A stretch of DNA of 14,982 bases from Tannockella sp964369175 (GTDB taxonomy: Bacteria; Bacillota_I; Bacilli_A; Erysipelotrichales; Coprobacillaceae), in assembly GCA_964369175.1 (NCBI GenBank), contig CAYJEM010000051.1:1-14982 (forward strand), read 5' to 3'. The position numbers were made by a program, and so were the translations under genes. Of this stretch, positions 6,787 through 14,797 are shown one piece after another (positions within the stretch are counted from its first letter, which is position 1; every line of letters starts with the position of its first letter). The notes beneath the pieces are model-generated. The model searched no databases. It worked only from the letters and a program-made list of their open reading frames with translations, and was not told the origin of the DNA.

Positions 6787-7776
6787 ATGAAAAAATCAAT
6801 TATTGGAACACTTATAACTTGTTTATTATTAACAGGATGTTCATCAACAAGTTCAAAAACTGATGATTCACAGGTGAGTGATGACCACTATCCTGTAACA
6901 ATTACTACATATGATTATGAAGGTAATGAAATTGAACATACATTTACTAAAGCTCCTACCAATACTTTAGTTGTTTTTCAAAGTAGTATAGAAACAATGA
7001 TTGCTCTAGGGTTGGAAGACCATGTAGGAATGTCATTTGGATTAGACAATCACCTAAAAGAAGAATGGGCACCGTCGCTTGCAAACATGAATTATGTTGA
7101 AGATGTATTTTCACCTGATAAAGAAATGGTTGTTAACTTAAATCCAGACTTTATATTATCTTGGAGTTCGTTATTTAGTGATAAGCGCTTGGGAGATGTT
7201 GATAGTTGGATTGACATGGGCTCTAAAACATATATTAATACAAATACTGCAAGAAATGATAATTATCGTACATTAGAAAATGAATATAATGATATCTTAA
7301 ATATTGGAAAAATTTATAACGTGGAAGAAAGAGCTAATGCTTTAGTTGATGAGATGAAAGCTGAAGTAGAAGCGGCAGTTGCTAGAAAAACTGGAGATGT
7401 TACAGTGGCAGTTGTAGAGCCATATGAAGGATCATTTATTAATTATGGAGCAAGTTCACTTGCAGGTGATATGATTGCTACACTAGGTGGTACATTAGCA
7501 ATTGAAAATCATGGAACAATTAGTAAAGAAGATCTAGTTCAGGCAAATCCAGATGTTATTTTTGTAATGTATATGGAAAATACCGAATCAGGTCATGGAG
7601 ATGTACGCGCCCAAACACAAAAGAGCTTTATATTAGATGATTTAGCATTTAGTGAAATGAATGCTGTTAAAAATAATCGTATACATGGAATAATGCTTAG
7701 TGAAATGTATGCTAGTGGTGTCCGTTCAATAGATGGTTTAAAAACTTTTGGGGACGGAATGTATGGAAATGAATAA
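6787..7776 (+). CDS. ABC importer substrate-binding lipoprotein (FecB/BtuF type), probably nickel
   Basis: An extracytoplasmic binding lipoprotein of 329 residues. A basic N-terminus (MKK), hydrophobic core and lipobox LTGC give lipidated Cys18, followed by a Ser/Thr/Asp linker. The mature part fits the periplasmic-binding fold of the siderophore/cobalamin/haem class: PTNTLVVFQSSIETMIALGLEDHVGMS early, NPDFILSW at about 119-126, a long helix linking two lobes (about 178-200), and LVQANPDVIFVMY at about 250-262. Nickel, free or chelated, is inferred from its place 14 nt after ureD in the same unit; FecDE/CeuE transporters of this class have been linked to nickel uptake in Helicobacter. Cobalt, haem, B12 or siderophore transport cannot be excluded. 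AAGGAG lies 6 nt before the start. Confidence 0.85.
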   Translation: MKKSIIGTLITCLLLTGCSSTSSKTDDSQVSDDHYPVTITTYDYEGNEIEHTFTKAPTNTLVVFQSSIETMIALGLEDHVGMSFGLDNHLKEEWAPSLANMNYVEDVFSPDKEMVVNLNPDFILSWSSLFSDKRLGDVDSWIDMGSKTYINTNTARNDNYRTLENEYNDILNIGKIYNVEERANALVDEMKAEVEAAVARKTGDVTVAVVEPYEGSFINYGASSLAGDMIATLGGTLAIENHGTISKEDLVQANPDVIFVMYMENTESGHGDVRAQTQKSFILDDLAFSEMNAVKNNRIHGIMLSEMYASGVRSIDGLKTFGDGMYGNE

Positions 7777-8815
7777 AAACATAAAAGCAAATATTGCACT
7801 CATTAGCTTAACTATCGGATTAATACTGTCACTTTTAGTGGCAGTTGCTTTGGGTTCAACAAAAATTGAGATACAAGATGTGTATTCAGTAATTCTAGAT
7901 GGAGTAATGCAAAATATCGGTATTAAAACAACTGAGCCAAGTAATATTTTTAATGTTGTATGGCATATTAGATTACCAAGAATTATTCTAGCTATGTCAG
8001 TTGGCGCAATATTATCGGTATCTGGAGTTGTGTTACAGGCATGTGTTAAAAATCCACTAGCTGATCCTTATGTACTAGGGATATCATCAGGTGCATATTT
8101 AGGAGCAACATTATCATTTATCGTTGGTTCAGTAACAATTTTTGGAATGTCATCAATGGGAATATTTGGATTTATTGGTGCATTTGCAGTTTCAATTATT
8201 GTATTATTTATTGCAAATATAGGTGGACGTTCAAACACTGTTAAACTCATCCTCGCTGGTAGTGCTGTAAGTGCAGTTTGTTCGGCATTTGCTAATTTTA
8301 TTATTTTAACAATTGATAGTTCTAGTACAGCTGAAATAGTAAAATGGTCAATGGGTGGATTAGGTGGTGCAGATCATCTATCGAATATTGTAATATTCAT
8401 TGTTGGATTTATAGGTGTTATATTCTTTATAACACAGTCAAGAACCTTAAATTTAATGCTCTTAGGTGATGAAACTGCAACAACACTTGGTACAAATGTT
8501 CATAGTTCTCGAATTATCTACCTAGTTATTACTTCATTGTTAATAGGTTTTTCAGTGTATAAAGCAGGGATGATTGGTTTTGTTGGATTACTTATACCTC
8601 ATATTGTACGTATGTTGTGGGGGACAAATCACAAATACTTAATTCCTTTAAGTGCGCTATCTGGGTCAATATTTCTAGTTTGGGCAGATGTATTATGCCG
8701 TAATATTATCCCAAACAACGAAGTGCCAATTGGAATAATAACATCAATGATTGGGGCACCGGTATTTATATACTTATTAGTTAAAAAAAGATATGGATTT
8801 GGAGGTAACCAGTAA
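7763..8815 (+). CDS. FecCD/BtuC-type ABC importer permease, probably nickel
   Basis: The membrane permease of the importer, 350 residues, with roughly ten membrane segments expected for the family. The hallmark stretch is clear: RLPRIILAMSVGAILSVSG, then VKNPLADPYVLGISSGA, and near the C-terminus GFVGLLIPHIVRMLWG, which holds the loop touching the ATPase. I chose ATG 7763 because GGGG at 7750-7753 is well placed as its ribosome site; a TTG at 7748 would add five residues, and ATG 7769 is also possible. It overlaps the end of the lipoprotein gene by 14 nt, and its stop overlaps the ATPase start by 1 nt, so translation is coupled throughout. Confidence 0.9.
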   Translation: MEMNKNIKANIALISLTIGLILSLLVAVALGSTKIEIQDVYSVILDGVMQNIGIKTTEPSNIFNVVWHIRLPRIILAMSVGAILSVSGVVLQACVKNPLADPYVLGISSGAYLGATLSFIVGSVTIFGMSSMGIFGFIGAFAVSIIVLFIANIGGRSNTVKLILAGSAVSAVCSAFANFIILTIDSSSTAEIVKWSMGGLGGADHLSNIVIFIVGFIGVIFFITQSRTLNLMLLGDETATTLGTNVHSSRIIYLVITSLLIGFSVYKAGMIGFVGLLIPHIVRMLWGTNHKYLIPLSALSGSIFLVWADVLCRNIIPNNEVPIGIITSMIGAPVFIYLLVKKRYGFGGNQ

Positions 8816-9576
8816 TGAATGTTGTTACTAAAAACATAAGAGTGGTTATCGAAAATAACAATATTTTAAGAGATATTAACATTGAAGTTAATAGTGGTCA
8901 ATTTATAGGAATAATAGGTGCAAATGGTAGTGGTAAAAGTACTTTCTTAAAAACATTATGTAACTTAATAAAACCAAGTGAAGGTCAAGTTTATCTTGAT
9001 AGTGTTCCATTAAAGTCACTTTCCATAAAGCAAATTGCTAAAGAAATATCGATTGTGTCACAACACAATCATTATAATTTTGATTTACTTGTAAAAGATA
9101 TTGTATTAATGGGGAGATCACCACATAAATCTATCTTTGAACGTGATAAGGAAGAAGATTACCAAATAGCATTTGATGCACTTTCAAAGGTGGGTATGAA
9201 AGATTTCTACTTGCGTGAATTTTCATCGCTTTCTGGTGGAGAACAACAAAGAGTTATTCTTGCTAGAGCATTGGCTTCAAAGACGAACTGCTTAATTCTT
9301 GATGAACCGACAAATCATTTAGATATAAAACATCAATTAGAAATAATGAATATTGTAAGAGATTTAGGTATTACAGTAATAGCAGCTATTCATGATCTAA
9401 ATATTGCAGCTATGTATTGTGATTATTTATATGTACTTAAAAATGGTCAAGTACACACGCAAGGTGCTATTAATGATGTATTAAATAAAAATATGATTTA
9501 TGAAATATTTGAAGTAGACTGTGAAATGTTCACTGATGAAAATGGTATTCAACGTATTTTATATAACCCTAAATAG
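8815..9576 (+). CDS. ABC importer ATPase (FecE/BtuD type), probably nickel
   Basis: The cytoplasmic ATPase that powers the importer, 253 residues. Motifs: Walker A GANGSGKST (35-43), Q-loop VSQHN (about 81-85), signature LSGGEQ (139-144), Walker B with ILDEPTNHLD (161-170), and switch His193 in AAIHDLN. The DEPTNHLD and HDLN forms are usual for FecE-class ATPases. The start codon shares its A with the permease stop codon (TAATG). It is the last gene of the urease unit; a terminator begins directly after its stop codon. Confidence 0.92.
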   Translation: MNVVTKNIRVVIENNNILRDINIEVNSGQFIGIIGANGSGKSTFLKTLCNLIKPSEGQVYLDSVPLKSLSIKQIAKEISIVSQHNHYNFDLLVKDIVLMGRSPHKSIFERDKEEDYQIAFDALSKVGMKDFYLREFSSLSGGEQQRVILARALASKTNCLILDEPTNHLDIKHQLEIMNIVRDLGITVIAAIHDLNIAAMYCDYLYVLKNGQVHTQGAINDVLNKNMIYEIFEVDCEMFTDENGIQRILYNPK

Positions 9577-9600
9577 ACAACTGTAATGACAGTTGTTTTT
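9577..9600 (+). terminator. Rho-independent terminator closing the urease/importer operon
   Basis: ACAACTGT (9577-9584) and ACAGTTGT (9589-9596) form a perfect 8-bp stem with loop AATG, followed by TTTTT and then ATTGTTTTT. It begins directly after the ATPase stop codon. It is the first clear terminator after 904, supporting a single unit of about 8.6 kb from ureA to the importer ATPase. Confidence 0.88.
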
Positions 9601-9601
9601 A

Positions 9602-9630
9602 TTGTTTTTAATAATGAACAGGTGTATACT
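9602..9630 (+). promoter_or_regulatory. Predicted promoter of the ABC exporter/TetR operon
   Basis: TTGTTT (9602-9607) and TATACT (9625-9630) are spaced by 17 nt. The -35 overlaps the T-tract after the urease terminator. A 6-bp palindrome GTATAC (9624-9629) covers the -10 and might be part of a TetR-family operator, although no long dyad is seen. The ribosome site AAAGGAGG follows at 9644-9651. Confidence 0.45.
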
Positions 9631-9656
9631 AATGATGAGGTTAAAAGGAGGTCATT

Positions 9657-10358
9657 ATGGCATATATTTCATTTAAAGATGTAAAAAAAGTATATCATGT
9701 AGGAGAGGTTACAATTAATGCCTTAGATGGTGTTGATTTTGATATTAACAAGGGAGAGTTAGTTATTGTAGCTGGAGCTTCAGGTGCAGGAAAAAGTACA
9801 ATTTTAAATATATTAGGTGGTATGGATTTATGCACAAGTGGTGAGATTGAAATTGATGGTAAGCGTATTGATAAAAGTAATGACAAAGAATTAACGTTAT
9901 ATCGTCGAAATGATATTGGTTTTGTATTTCAATTTTATAATTTGATGCAAAACTTAACAGCAAAAGAAAATGTTGAGTTATCTACTCAAATTTCAAAGAA
10001 TCCATTTTGTATTGATGATATTTTTATGCAAGTTGGCCTAGAAGAGCGTAAAGATAATTTTCCTTCACAACTATCTGGTGGAGAACAACAAAGAGTTGCC
10101 ATTGCTCGAGCACTTGCAAAAAATCCTAAGTTATTATTATGTGATGAACCAACGGGGGCATTAGATTATAACACTGGAAAACAGATTCTTGGCTTAATCC
10201 AAGATACTTGTAAAAAATTCAATATGACGGTTATTTTAATTACTCATAATTTATCTATTTGTCCAATTGGTGATAAAGTTATTAAAGTAAAAAATGGTAA
10301 AATTGAAAGTATTGAGATAAATAACAATCCTAAATCAATTGATGAAGTAGAGTGGTAA
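9657..10358 (+). CDS. ABC transporter ATPase, MacB/LolD class
   Basis: The ATPase partner of the FtsX-type permease encoded 1 nt downstream. It is 233 residues, the normal size for this class. Motifs: Walker A GASGAGKST (40-48), Q-loop FVFQFYNL (about 89-96), signature LSGGEQQRVAIARALA (139-154), Walker B LLCDEPTGALD (160-170), and switch His in LITHNL. The DEPTGALD form is typical of MacB/LolD/BceA-like ATPases, which drive mechanotransmission or export of peptides, antibiotics or lipoproteins and do not import solutes. AAAGGAGG is 5 nt before the start. The substrate is unknown. Confidence 0.9.
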   Translation: MAYISFKDVKKVYHVGEVTINALDGVDFDINKGELVIVAGASGAGKSTILNILGGMDLCTSGEIEIDGKRIDKSNDKELTLYRRNDIGFVFQFYNLMQNLTAKENVELSTQISKNPFCIDDIFMQVGLEERKDNFPSQLSGGEQQRVAIARALAKNPKLLLCDEPTGALDYNTGKQILGLIQDTCKKFNMTVILITHNLSICPIGDKVIKVKNGKIESIEINNNPKSIDEVEW

Positions 10359-10359
10359 T

Positions 10360-12807
10360 ATGAAAAATAAATTATTACTAGAAGCACTATATACAATAAA
10401 GAATACAATTGGAAAATATATAACCTTATTATTTATTGTATTATTTGGTGTCGGATTTTTTGCTGGTATGCTATCAATATCAACAATAATGGAAGAGAGT
10501 GTTGAAAATTATTATGATAACCAAGATTTTTTTGATTATCAGCTTTATTCAAATGTTGGGTTTTTAGAAAATGAAATTGAGGAACTTCAAAAATTTGACG
10601 AAAATATTATTGTTCAACCATCTAAGTTTTTAGATGTAGAAGCAAGTTATAATGATATTTCATCAGTAATCCGTATGGAATCGTATAATGAATCACATAC
10701 CATTAATAATTTTGTACTAGTTGATGGAAGATTACCAACAAATAAAGGTGAAGCATTAGCTGAAGCATCAGGAGAAATAACATCAACACCCAAAATTGGT
10801 GACGTGGTAACAATCACACGTACAAACCAACCAGTTGATCAAGTATTAGAAACAGATGAATATGTAATTGTTGGTACTGTATCAACACCTAATCATATGT
10901 CAAAAGTTATGCAAACTAGTACGTTAGAAAACTTACAATTATCATCTTATTTGTATGTTAATGAAAATAATTTTGTTGGTGATGTATATACAACTATATA
11001 TATGAAAGATAGAAGTTTAACAACAGTAAATTCCTTTACGCAAGAATATACTGATAAAATTGATAATCAAAAAGATAATCTAGAATCATTTATTGAAACA
11101 TTAGAAACTGATAAAGAAGAATTATTAAAACATTATACTGGACAAGATAGTGAAGTTGAATGGACAGTTCTTACTAGAGGTGAACATTACTCAGCCGCTA
11201 GTTATGTTGATACAGTGAGTCAAATGGAAGTGATTGGCTTATTATTCCCGATATTTTTCTTCCTTGTTGCAGCGCTAGTATGTCTTACAACAATGTCAAG
11301 AATGGTAAGTGAACAAAGAGGACAAATTGGAACTCTTCGAGCACTAGGATATTCAAAAATGGCTTGTTTATCAAAGTATTTACTATATTCAATTAGTGCA
11401 ACACTAATTGGTGGAATATTAGGTTCTTTTTTAGGAGTTATTGTTTTTCCACAAATTATTTACAGTACATGGAATTTAACATACAATCTACCTGAAATAG
11501 CATTTACGATGCCTTGGATGACGATGGTTCTATCAATTGCTATATTTATTGTTGTTATGTTACTTACAACAATATTTGCAATTGGTAAGGAAACAAGTGA
11601 ACTTCCAAGTCAGTTAATGAGACCCAAATCACCTCCAGCTGGTAAAAAAATATTATTAGAAAAGATTTCTCCAATCTGGAAGCGTATGTCTTTTACAAGT
11701 AAGGTAACTGCTAGAAATATTTTACGTTATAAAAAAAGATTACTAATGACAGTACTTGGAATAGGTGGTTGTACATGCTTGTTAATAACAGGGTTTGGGA
11801 TGCGTGATTCAATTGGTTCAATTGTATCAATTCAGTTTGATGAATTAACACATTATGATGGTGCTATCTCAATTAATAGTGATGCAAACATTGGATCCAT
11901 TGATGATGCATTAAAAGAGTTAGATAGTGATATTGTAACTACTTCCTTAAATAGCTATGCCTCGCTTGTAACTAAAGATGACAAAGAAGTTGCATATATG
12001 CAGGTATATAATAATGCTAGTGACTTACATACAATGAATTTAGTGCGTGATAACTACAGTAAAGAAGTCTTAGAGTTACATAATGATTATGTATTTATAA
12101 ATGTAAAGCTTGCTGAATTACTAAATGTTCAAGTTGGTGATACGATTACGATAGAAAGCGATACTGGAAAACAAGCAAATGTAGCAGTTGGTGGTATATT
12201 TGAAAAGTATATAAATCATGAAGTATACATAACATCTTCATACTATAAAGAAATTTTTAATGAAGAAAGTACACCTAATACAGTTCAATTTATTAGTGAC
12301 TTAGATGAAGCTGATAATCTACAAAAAATATTGGATATTCAAGGTGTTGAAGCAGTAATGTTCAATTCGAGTTTTACATCAACGTTTGATAGTATTATTA
12401 GTGGTATGGATCTAGTAGTAGTTGTTATTATTGTATCTGCAGCAGCGCTGGCATTTGTCGTACTTGGAAATTTGGCAACGATTAATATTAGTGAACGTAA
12501 AAGGGAAATCGCGACATTAAAGGTGTTAGGTTTCAACTATAAAGAAACAAAAGATTATATATTTAAGGAAAGTATTGTTTCAACATTATTAGGTTCGCTT
12601 GTAGGAATTGTTCTAGGGTTATTTGCACATAATTTTATTATTAATCAAGTTGAGATGGATTTTATGATGTTTGGTAGAGTTGCATCTTTACTTAGTATCT
12701 TTTATTCTGTAGTAATAACATTTATCTTTTCTATAATGGTAAATAAATTTATGTTATCAAGAGTAAAAAATATAGATATGATTGAATCCTTAAAGAGTGT
12801 AGAGTAA
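10360..12807 (+). CDS. FtsX-family ABC permease (two-module, 815 aa)
   Basis: A large membrane permease with two FtsX modules. Predicted membrane segments are near 19-40, 291-313, 342-366, 386-408, 461-480, 684-706, 738-758 and 774-797. Two big extracellular regions lie at about 41-290 and 481-683. Each module carries the family's amphipathic coupling motif: EQRGQIGTLRALGY (318-331) and ERKREIATLKVLGF (712-725). An acidic, Lys-rich stretch at about 229-258 should form a helical coiled coil outside the membrane. The design fits MacB-like or Vex-like mechanotransmission transporters. No lipoprotein or membrane-fusion gene is adjacent. It begins 1 nt after the ATPase stop, and its own stop overlaps the TetR start (TAATG). 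Confidence 0.88.
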   Translation: MKNKLLLEALYTIKNTIGKYITLLFIVLFGVGFFAGMLSISTIMEESVENYYDNQDFFDYQLYSNVGFLENEIEELQKFDENIIVQPSKFLDVEASYNDISSVIRMESYNESHTINNFVLVDGRLPTNKGEALAEASGEITSTPKIGDVVTITRTNQPVDQVLETDEYVIVGTVSTPNHMSKVMQTSTLENLQLSSYLYVNENNFVGDVYTTIYMKDRSLTTVNSFTQEYTDKIDNQKDNLESFIETLETDKEELLKHYTGQDSEVEWTVLTRGEHYSAASYVDTVSQMEVIGLLFPIFFFLVAALVCLTTMSRMVSEQRGQIGTLRALGYSKMACLSKYLLYSISATLIGGILGSFLGVIVFPQIIYSTWNLTYNLPEIAFTMPWMTMVLSIAIFIVVMLLTTIFAIGKETSELPSQLMRPKSPPAGKKILLEKISPIWKRMSFTSKVTARNILRYKKRLLMTVLGIGGCTCLLITGFGMRDSIGSIVSIQFDELTHYDGAISINSDANIGSIDDALKELDSDIVTTSLNSYASLVTKDDKEVAYMQVYNNASDLHTMNLVRDNYSKEVLELHNDYVFINVKLAELLNVQVGDTITIESDTGKQANVAVGGIFEKYINHEVYITSSYYKEIFNEESTPNTVQFISDLDEADNLQKILDIQGVEAVMFNSSFTSTFDSIISGMDLVVVVIIVSAAALAFVVLGNLATINISERKREIATLKVLGFNYKETKDYIFKESIVSTLLGSLVGIVLGLFAHNFIINQVEMDFMMFGRVASLLSIFYSVVITFIFSIMVNKFMLSRVKNIDMIESLKSVE

Positions 12808-13424
12808 TGGTGCAAATATTAAAGGATAGCCAAAGGGCATTAATACTTGAAACAAGTAAACAACTATTTGTATTACAAGGTATTGAAAAGACATCCATGC
12901 GGGCAATAGCGAACAACGCTAATATGACCGTTGGTAATATATATCGATATTTTGAAAATAAAGAGGAACTTGTTGCTACAATCATTAACCCATGCATAGA
13001 AAAACTTTCAAATACAATGATGCAAGCAACGCAAGGTAAGGTTGAATTATTTAAACAAAGAGAAGGTATTTTGTTAACTGATAATTATTTAATGGAACTT
13101 TTACATAAAATATCTAACTCATTAGTTGAAATACGTACACTATATAAAGATGAATTATATATTATTACGAATGATTCATTAATTAATGATAAATTCCATA
13201 GTTGGTTTTATAATCTTATTAAGCAAATATTGGTAGAATCAAAAAATGATATTATTCAAAGTAATGAACAATTAGAATTATTAACAACAATAATATCAAA
13301 ATCTATATTTGTTGGTATTAGTGAAGCAATAAAGTACAGTTATAGTTCATCAATCTCAAATGATGAATTAAATACTGTCCTAACGTTTTATCTTACGAAT
13401 TCATTTCAAATATTAAAAACATAA
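12807..13424 (+). CDS. TetR/AcrR-family transcriptional regulator
   Basis: A 205-residue protein with an N-terminal TetR-type DNA-binding domain: ALILETSKQLFVLQGIEKTS, then the helix-turn-helix AIANNANMTVGNIYRYFENKEEL (about 33-55). The C-terminal part is an all-helical ligand or dimer domain that is not recognisable further. It is translationally coupled to the permease (1-nt overlap), so it most likely represses its own ABC exporter operon in response to a compound the transporter handles. It could also act on distant genes. The exporter-then-regulator order means the regulator is made only when the operon is read, the usual layout of autoregulation. Confidence 0.9.
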   Translation: MVQILKDSQRALILETSKQLFVLQGIEKTSMRAIANNANMTVGNIYRYFENKEELVATIINPCIEKLSNTMMQATQGKVELFKQREGILLTDNYLMELLHKISNSLVEIRTLYKDELYIITNDSLINDKFHSWFYNLIKQILVESKNDIIQSNEQLELLTTIISKSIFVGISEAIKYSYSSSISNDELNTVLTFYLTNSFQILKT

Positions 13425-13446
13425 AAGCAATAGTTTTTATGTTTTT
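13415..13446 (+). terminator. AT-rich terminator after the TetR gene
   Basis: AAAAACATAAAA (13415-13426) pairs perfectly with TTTTATGTTTTT (13435-13446) around an 8-nt loop. The left arm includes the last codons and the stop of the TetR gene. The stem has only one G-C pair, and the T-rich right arm doubles as the U-tract. It is a moderate terminator at best. Confidence 0.55.
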
Positions 13447-13459
13447 ATATGTTAATATT

Positions 13460-13468
13460 TGTTATAAT
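13460..13468 (+). promoter_or_regulatory. Extended -10 promoter for the 13504 gene
   Basis: TGT-TATAAT is a perfect extended -10 (TATAAT at 13463-13468). No good -35 hexamer is seen 16-18 nt upstream. The ribosome site AAAGGAG follows at 13490-13496, before the ATG at 13504. Confidence 0.5.
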
Positions 13469-13503
13469 AAATAAAATCATTTAATAGCAAAAGGAGTAAA
13501 TCT

Positions 13504-13950
13504 ATGAAACGTAAAGCAGTAATACATTATACATTAGGTATTGTTTTGACAATAATTGGGGTATTTAGTAGTCAATACATTATTCGTATGTTTAATAGTC
13601 AGTATTTTGAATATGGGACAAGTTTACCATTGATTAATTATATTATTACTATCATTGGTTATGGAATTATCGTAGCATTATTTTTTGTTACTACCCATAT
13701 GTATAAAAAATCGAATACAAAGGGGTATGACCGCTTTATCAATCCGATTAATACAATAGTTTCTTATAATGTAATAACAAATGGAATAATGATTGTTATG
13801 CGTGATGTCGAATTTGCATCTAGAAATATATTTTTGTTGATGTTTGATATGTTGTATATTTTTGGTACATTTATTGCAGTATTTTTATATATTAAACGTG
13901 GTATCATTGATGACTTTGAATATGATGGTACAGATGATAAAGAACTCTAA
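13504..13950 (+). CDS. Small membrane protein of unknown function
   Basis: I do not recognise this family. It is 148 residues, with predicted membrane segments near 8-28, 43-65, 82-99 and 107-130 and a short acidic cytoplasmic-type tail (DDFEYDGTDDKEL). There is no signal-peptide cleavage motif, no lipobox and no catalytic motif. A basic N-terminus (MKRK) and a basic loop after the second segment (YKKSNTKGYDR) suggest that both face the cytoplasm. It has its own promoter-like -10 and a terminator overlapping its stop, so it is likely transcribed alone. It lies between the TetR gene and the LytTR regulator; it could be a target or helper of either, but nothing in the sequence proves that. Confidence 0.8.
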   Translation: MKRKAVIHYTLGIVLTIIGVFSSQYIIRMFNSQYFEYGTSLPLINYIITIIGYGIIVALFFVTTHMYKKSNTKGYDRFINPINTIVSYNVITNGIMIVMRDVEFASRNIFLLMFDMLYIFGTFIAVFLYIKRGIIDDFEYDGTDDKEL

Positions 13951-13967
13951 TTTATATTAGAGTTTTT
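13943..13967 (+). terminator. Rho-independent terminator of the 13504 gene
   Basis: AACTCTAAT (13943-13951) and ATTAGAGTT (13956-13964) form a perfect 9-bp stem with loop TTAT; five T (13963-13967) follow the stem. The stop codon of the preceding gene lies in the left arm. Confidence 0.8.
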
Positions 13968-14026
13968 ATATACACTAATTGTAGTTGATATTCATATAAA
14001 AAACACTGTATGAGTATATTTTGTTG

Positions 14027-14063
14027 CAATAGTCGACTTATTTCGATTTTATGTTGACTATTG
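14027..14063 (+). promoter_or_regulatory. Long inverted repeat at the LytTR regulator promoter
   Basis: The left arm CAATAGTCGAC (14027-14037) and right arm GTTGACTATTG (14053-14063) match in 10 of 11 positions; the exception is a G-T pair. The arms are 15 nt apart and flank the presumed -35 position, the right arm ending 2 nt before the TATAAT. Arm centres are 26 bp apart, about two and a half helix turns. A dimeric DNA-binding protein, possibly the LytTR regulator itself, is the natural reading, but this is inferred. Confidence 0.55.
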
Positions 14064-14071
14064 TGTATAAT
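14043..14071 (+). promoter_or_regulatory. Predicted promoter of the LytTR regulator gene
   Basis: A perfect -10 TATAAT (14066-14071) sits 17 nt after a weak -35-like TCGATT (14043-14048, 3 of 6). The weak -35 together with the flanking inverted repeat suggests regulator-dependent transcription. The ribosome site GAGGAGGG (14091-14098) follows. Confidence 0.5.
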
Positions 14072-14103
14072 ATTGTAAAAATTGTTTATTGAGGAGGGTG
14101 GTA

Positions 14104-14796
14104 ATGATGAAACATACAATCGCTATATGTGATGACAACAAACAACACTTACAAATAATTAATAACGCTATTGAGCATTATTTCCAAGAACAATTGATAA
14201 GTGATTATACGATATCATTGTATACAAACCCACATGAGCTATTACAAAGTAGCGATAACTATAAAACAATATTCTTAGATATAGATATGCCAAATACAGA
14301 TGGTATTGATGTAAAAAATATTTTAGAGAAAAATCGATATAAAGGTAACATTGTCTTTGTAACTAGTTATGATGAATATATGCCAAAAGCATTTGGTAAA
14401 AATGTAATAGCATATATATCAAAAGATAATTTAAGTAAGGTTAATAATGTTATACGAAAGATTGAGCGAATTGAAGAAGGTAATCGTGTACTTCAGATCG
14501 CTAATGAAAACTTTGTCTTAAATGATATCTATTATATACAATCAAATAGAGGGTATTGTACAATATATACAAAAGATAAGTCATATATGTATTGTATAAA
14601 TCTATCGGAATTGTTTGAACGTATTGAGAATAAACATTTCATGCTTGTACATAGATCCTATGTAGTTAATTTTCACCATGTCAAAAAGTTCACATACAAT
14701 TTGATTGTCCTTACTGATAATCGTAAAATCAGGTTATCTAGAGTACATCAAGAACAATTTAAACAAGAATATATCAAATATTTAAAAGAGGATTAG
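14104..14796 (+). CDS. LytTR-family response regulator (AgrA/ComE-like)
   Basis: A two-component response regulator of 230 residues. The receiver domain (about 3-120) has the acidic pair Asp10-Asp11 in AICDD, phospho-acceptor Asp59 in IFLDIDMPNTDG, Thr87/Ser88, and Lys107 in YISK. The C-terminal LytTR DNA-binding domain (about 135-228) has IYYIQSNRGYCTIY and LVHRSYVVNFHHVKKF, the usual LytTR blocks. A TTG at 14089 keeps the frame open but lies over the ribosome site GAGGAGGG, so I start at ATG 14104; ATG 14107 is equally possible. Such regulators usually control peptide-sensing, bacteriocin or surface functions. The stop is 1 nt before the next start, so it is an operon with the presumed sensor. 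Confidence 0.92.
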   Translation: MMKHTIAICDDNKQHLQIINNAIEHYFQEQLISDYTISLYTNPHELLQSSDNYKTIFLDIDMPNTDGIDVKNILEKNRYKGNIVFVTSYDEYMPKAFGKNVIAYISKDNLSKVNNVIRKIERIEEGNRVLQIANENFVLNDIYYIQSNRGYCTIYTKDKSYMYCINLSELFERIENKHFMLVHRSYVVNFHHVKKFTYNLIVLTDNRKIRLSRVHQEQFKQEYIKYLKED

Positions 14797-14797
14797 T

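Noticed and set aside
7748..7762. TTG start five codons upstream for the FecCD permease
   Set aside because: ATG 7763 has a well-placed GGGG ribosome site, and the TTG would overlap that site.
14010..14057. Fifteen-codon frame (MSIFCCNSRL...) before the regulator gene, considered as a signal peptide
   Set aside because: There is no ribosome site, it overlaps the promoter and inverted repeat, and it has no leader or charge pattern of a pheromone precursor.
14054..14059. TTGACT as a -35 element of the regulator promoter
   Set aside because: The TATAAT lies only 6 nt downstream and no -10 is found at 16-18 nt, so TTGACT is better read as part of the inverted repeat.
14089..14103. TTG start for the LytTR regulator
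   Set aside because: The TTG and next codons are the GAGGAGGG ribosome site itself; ATG 14104 or 14107 is the natural start.
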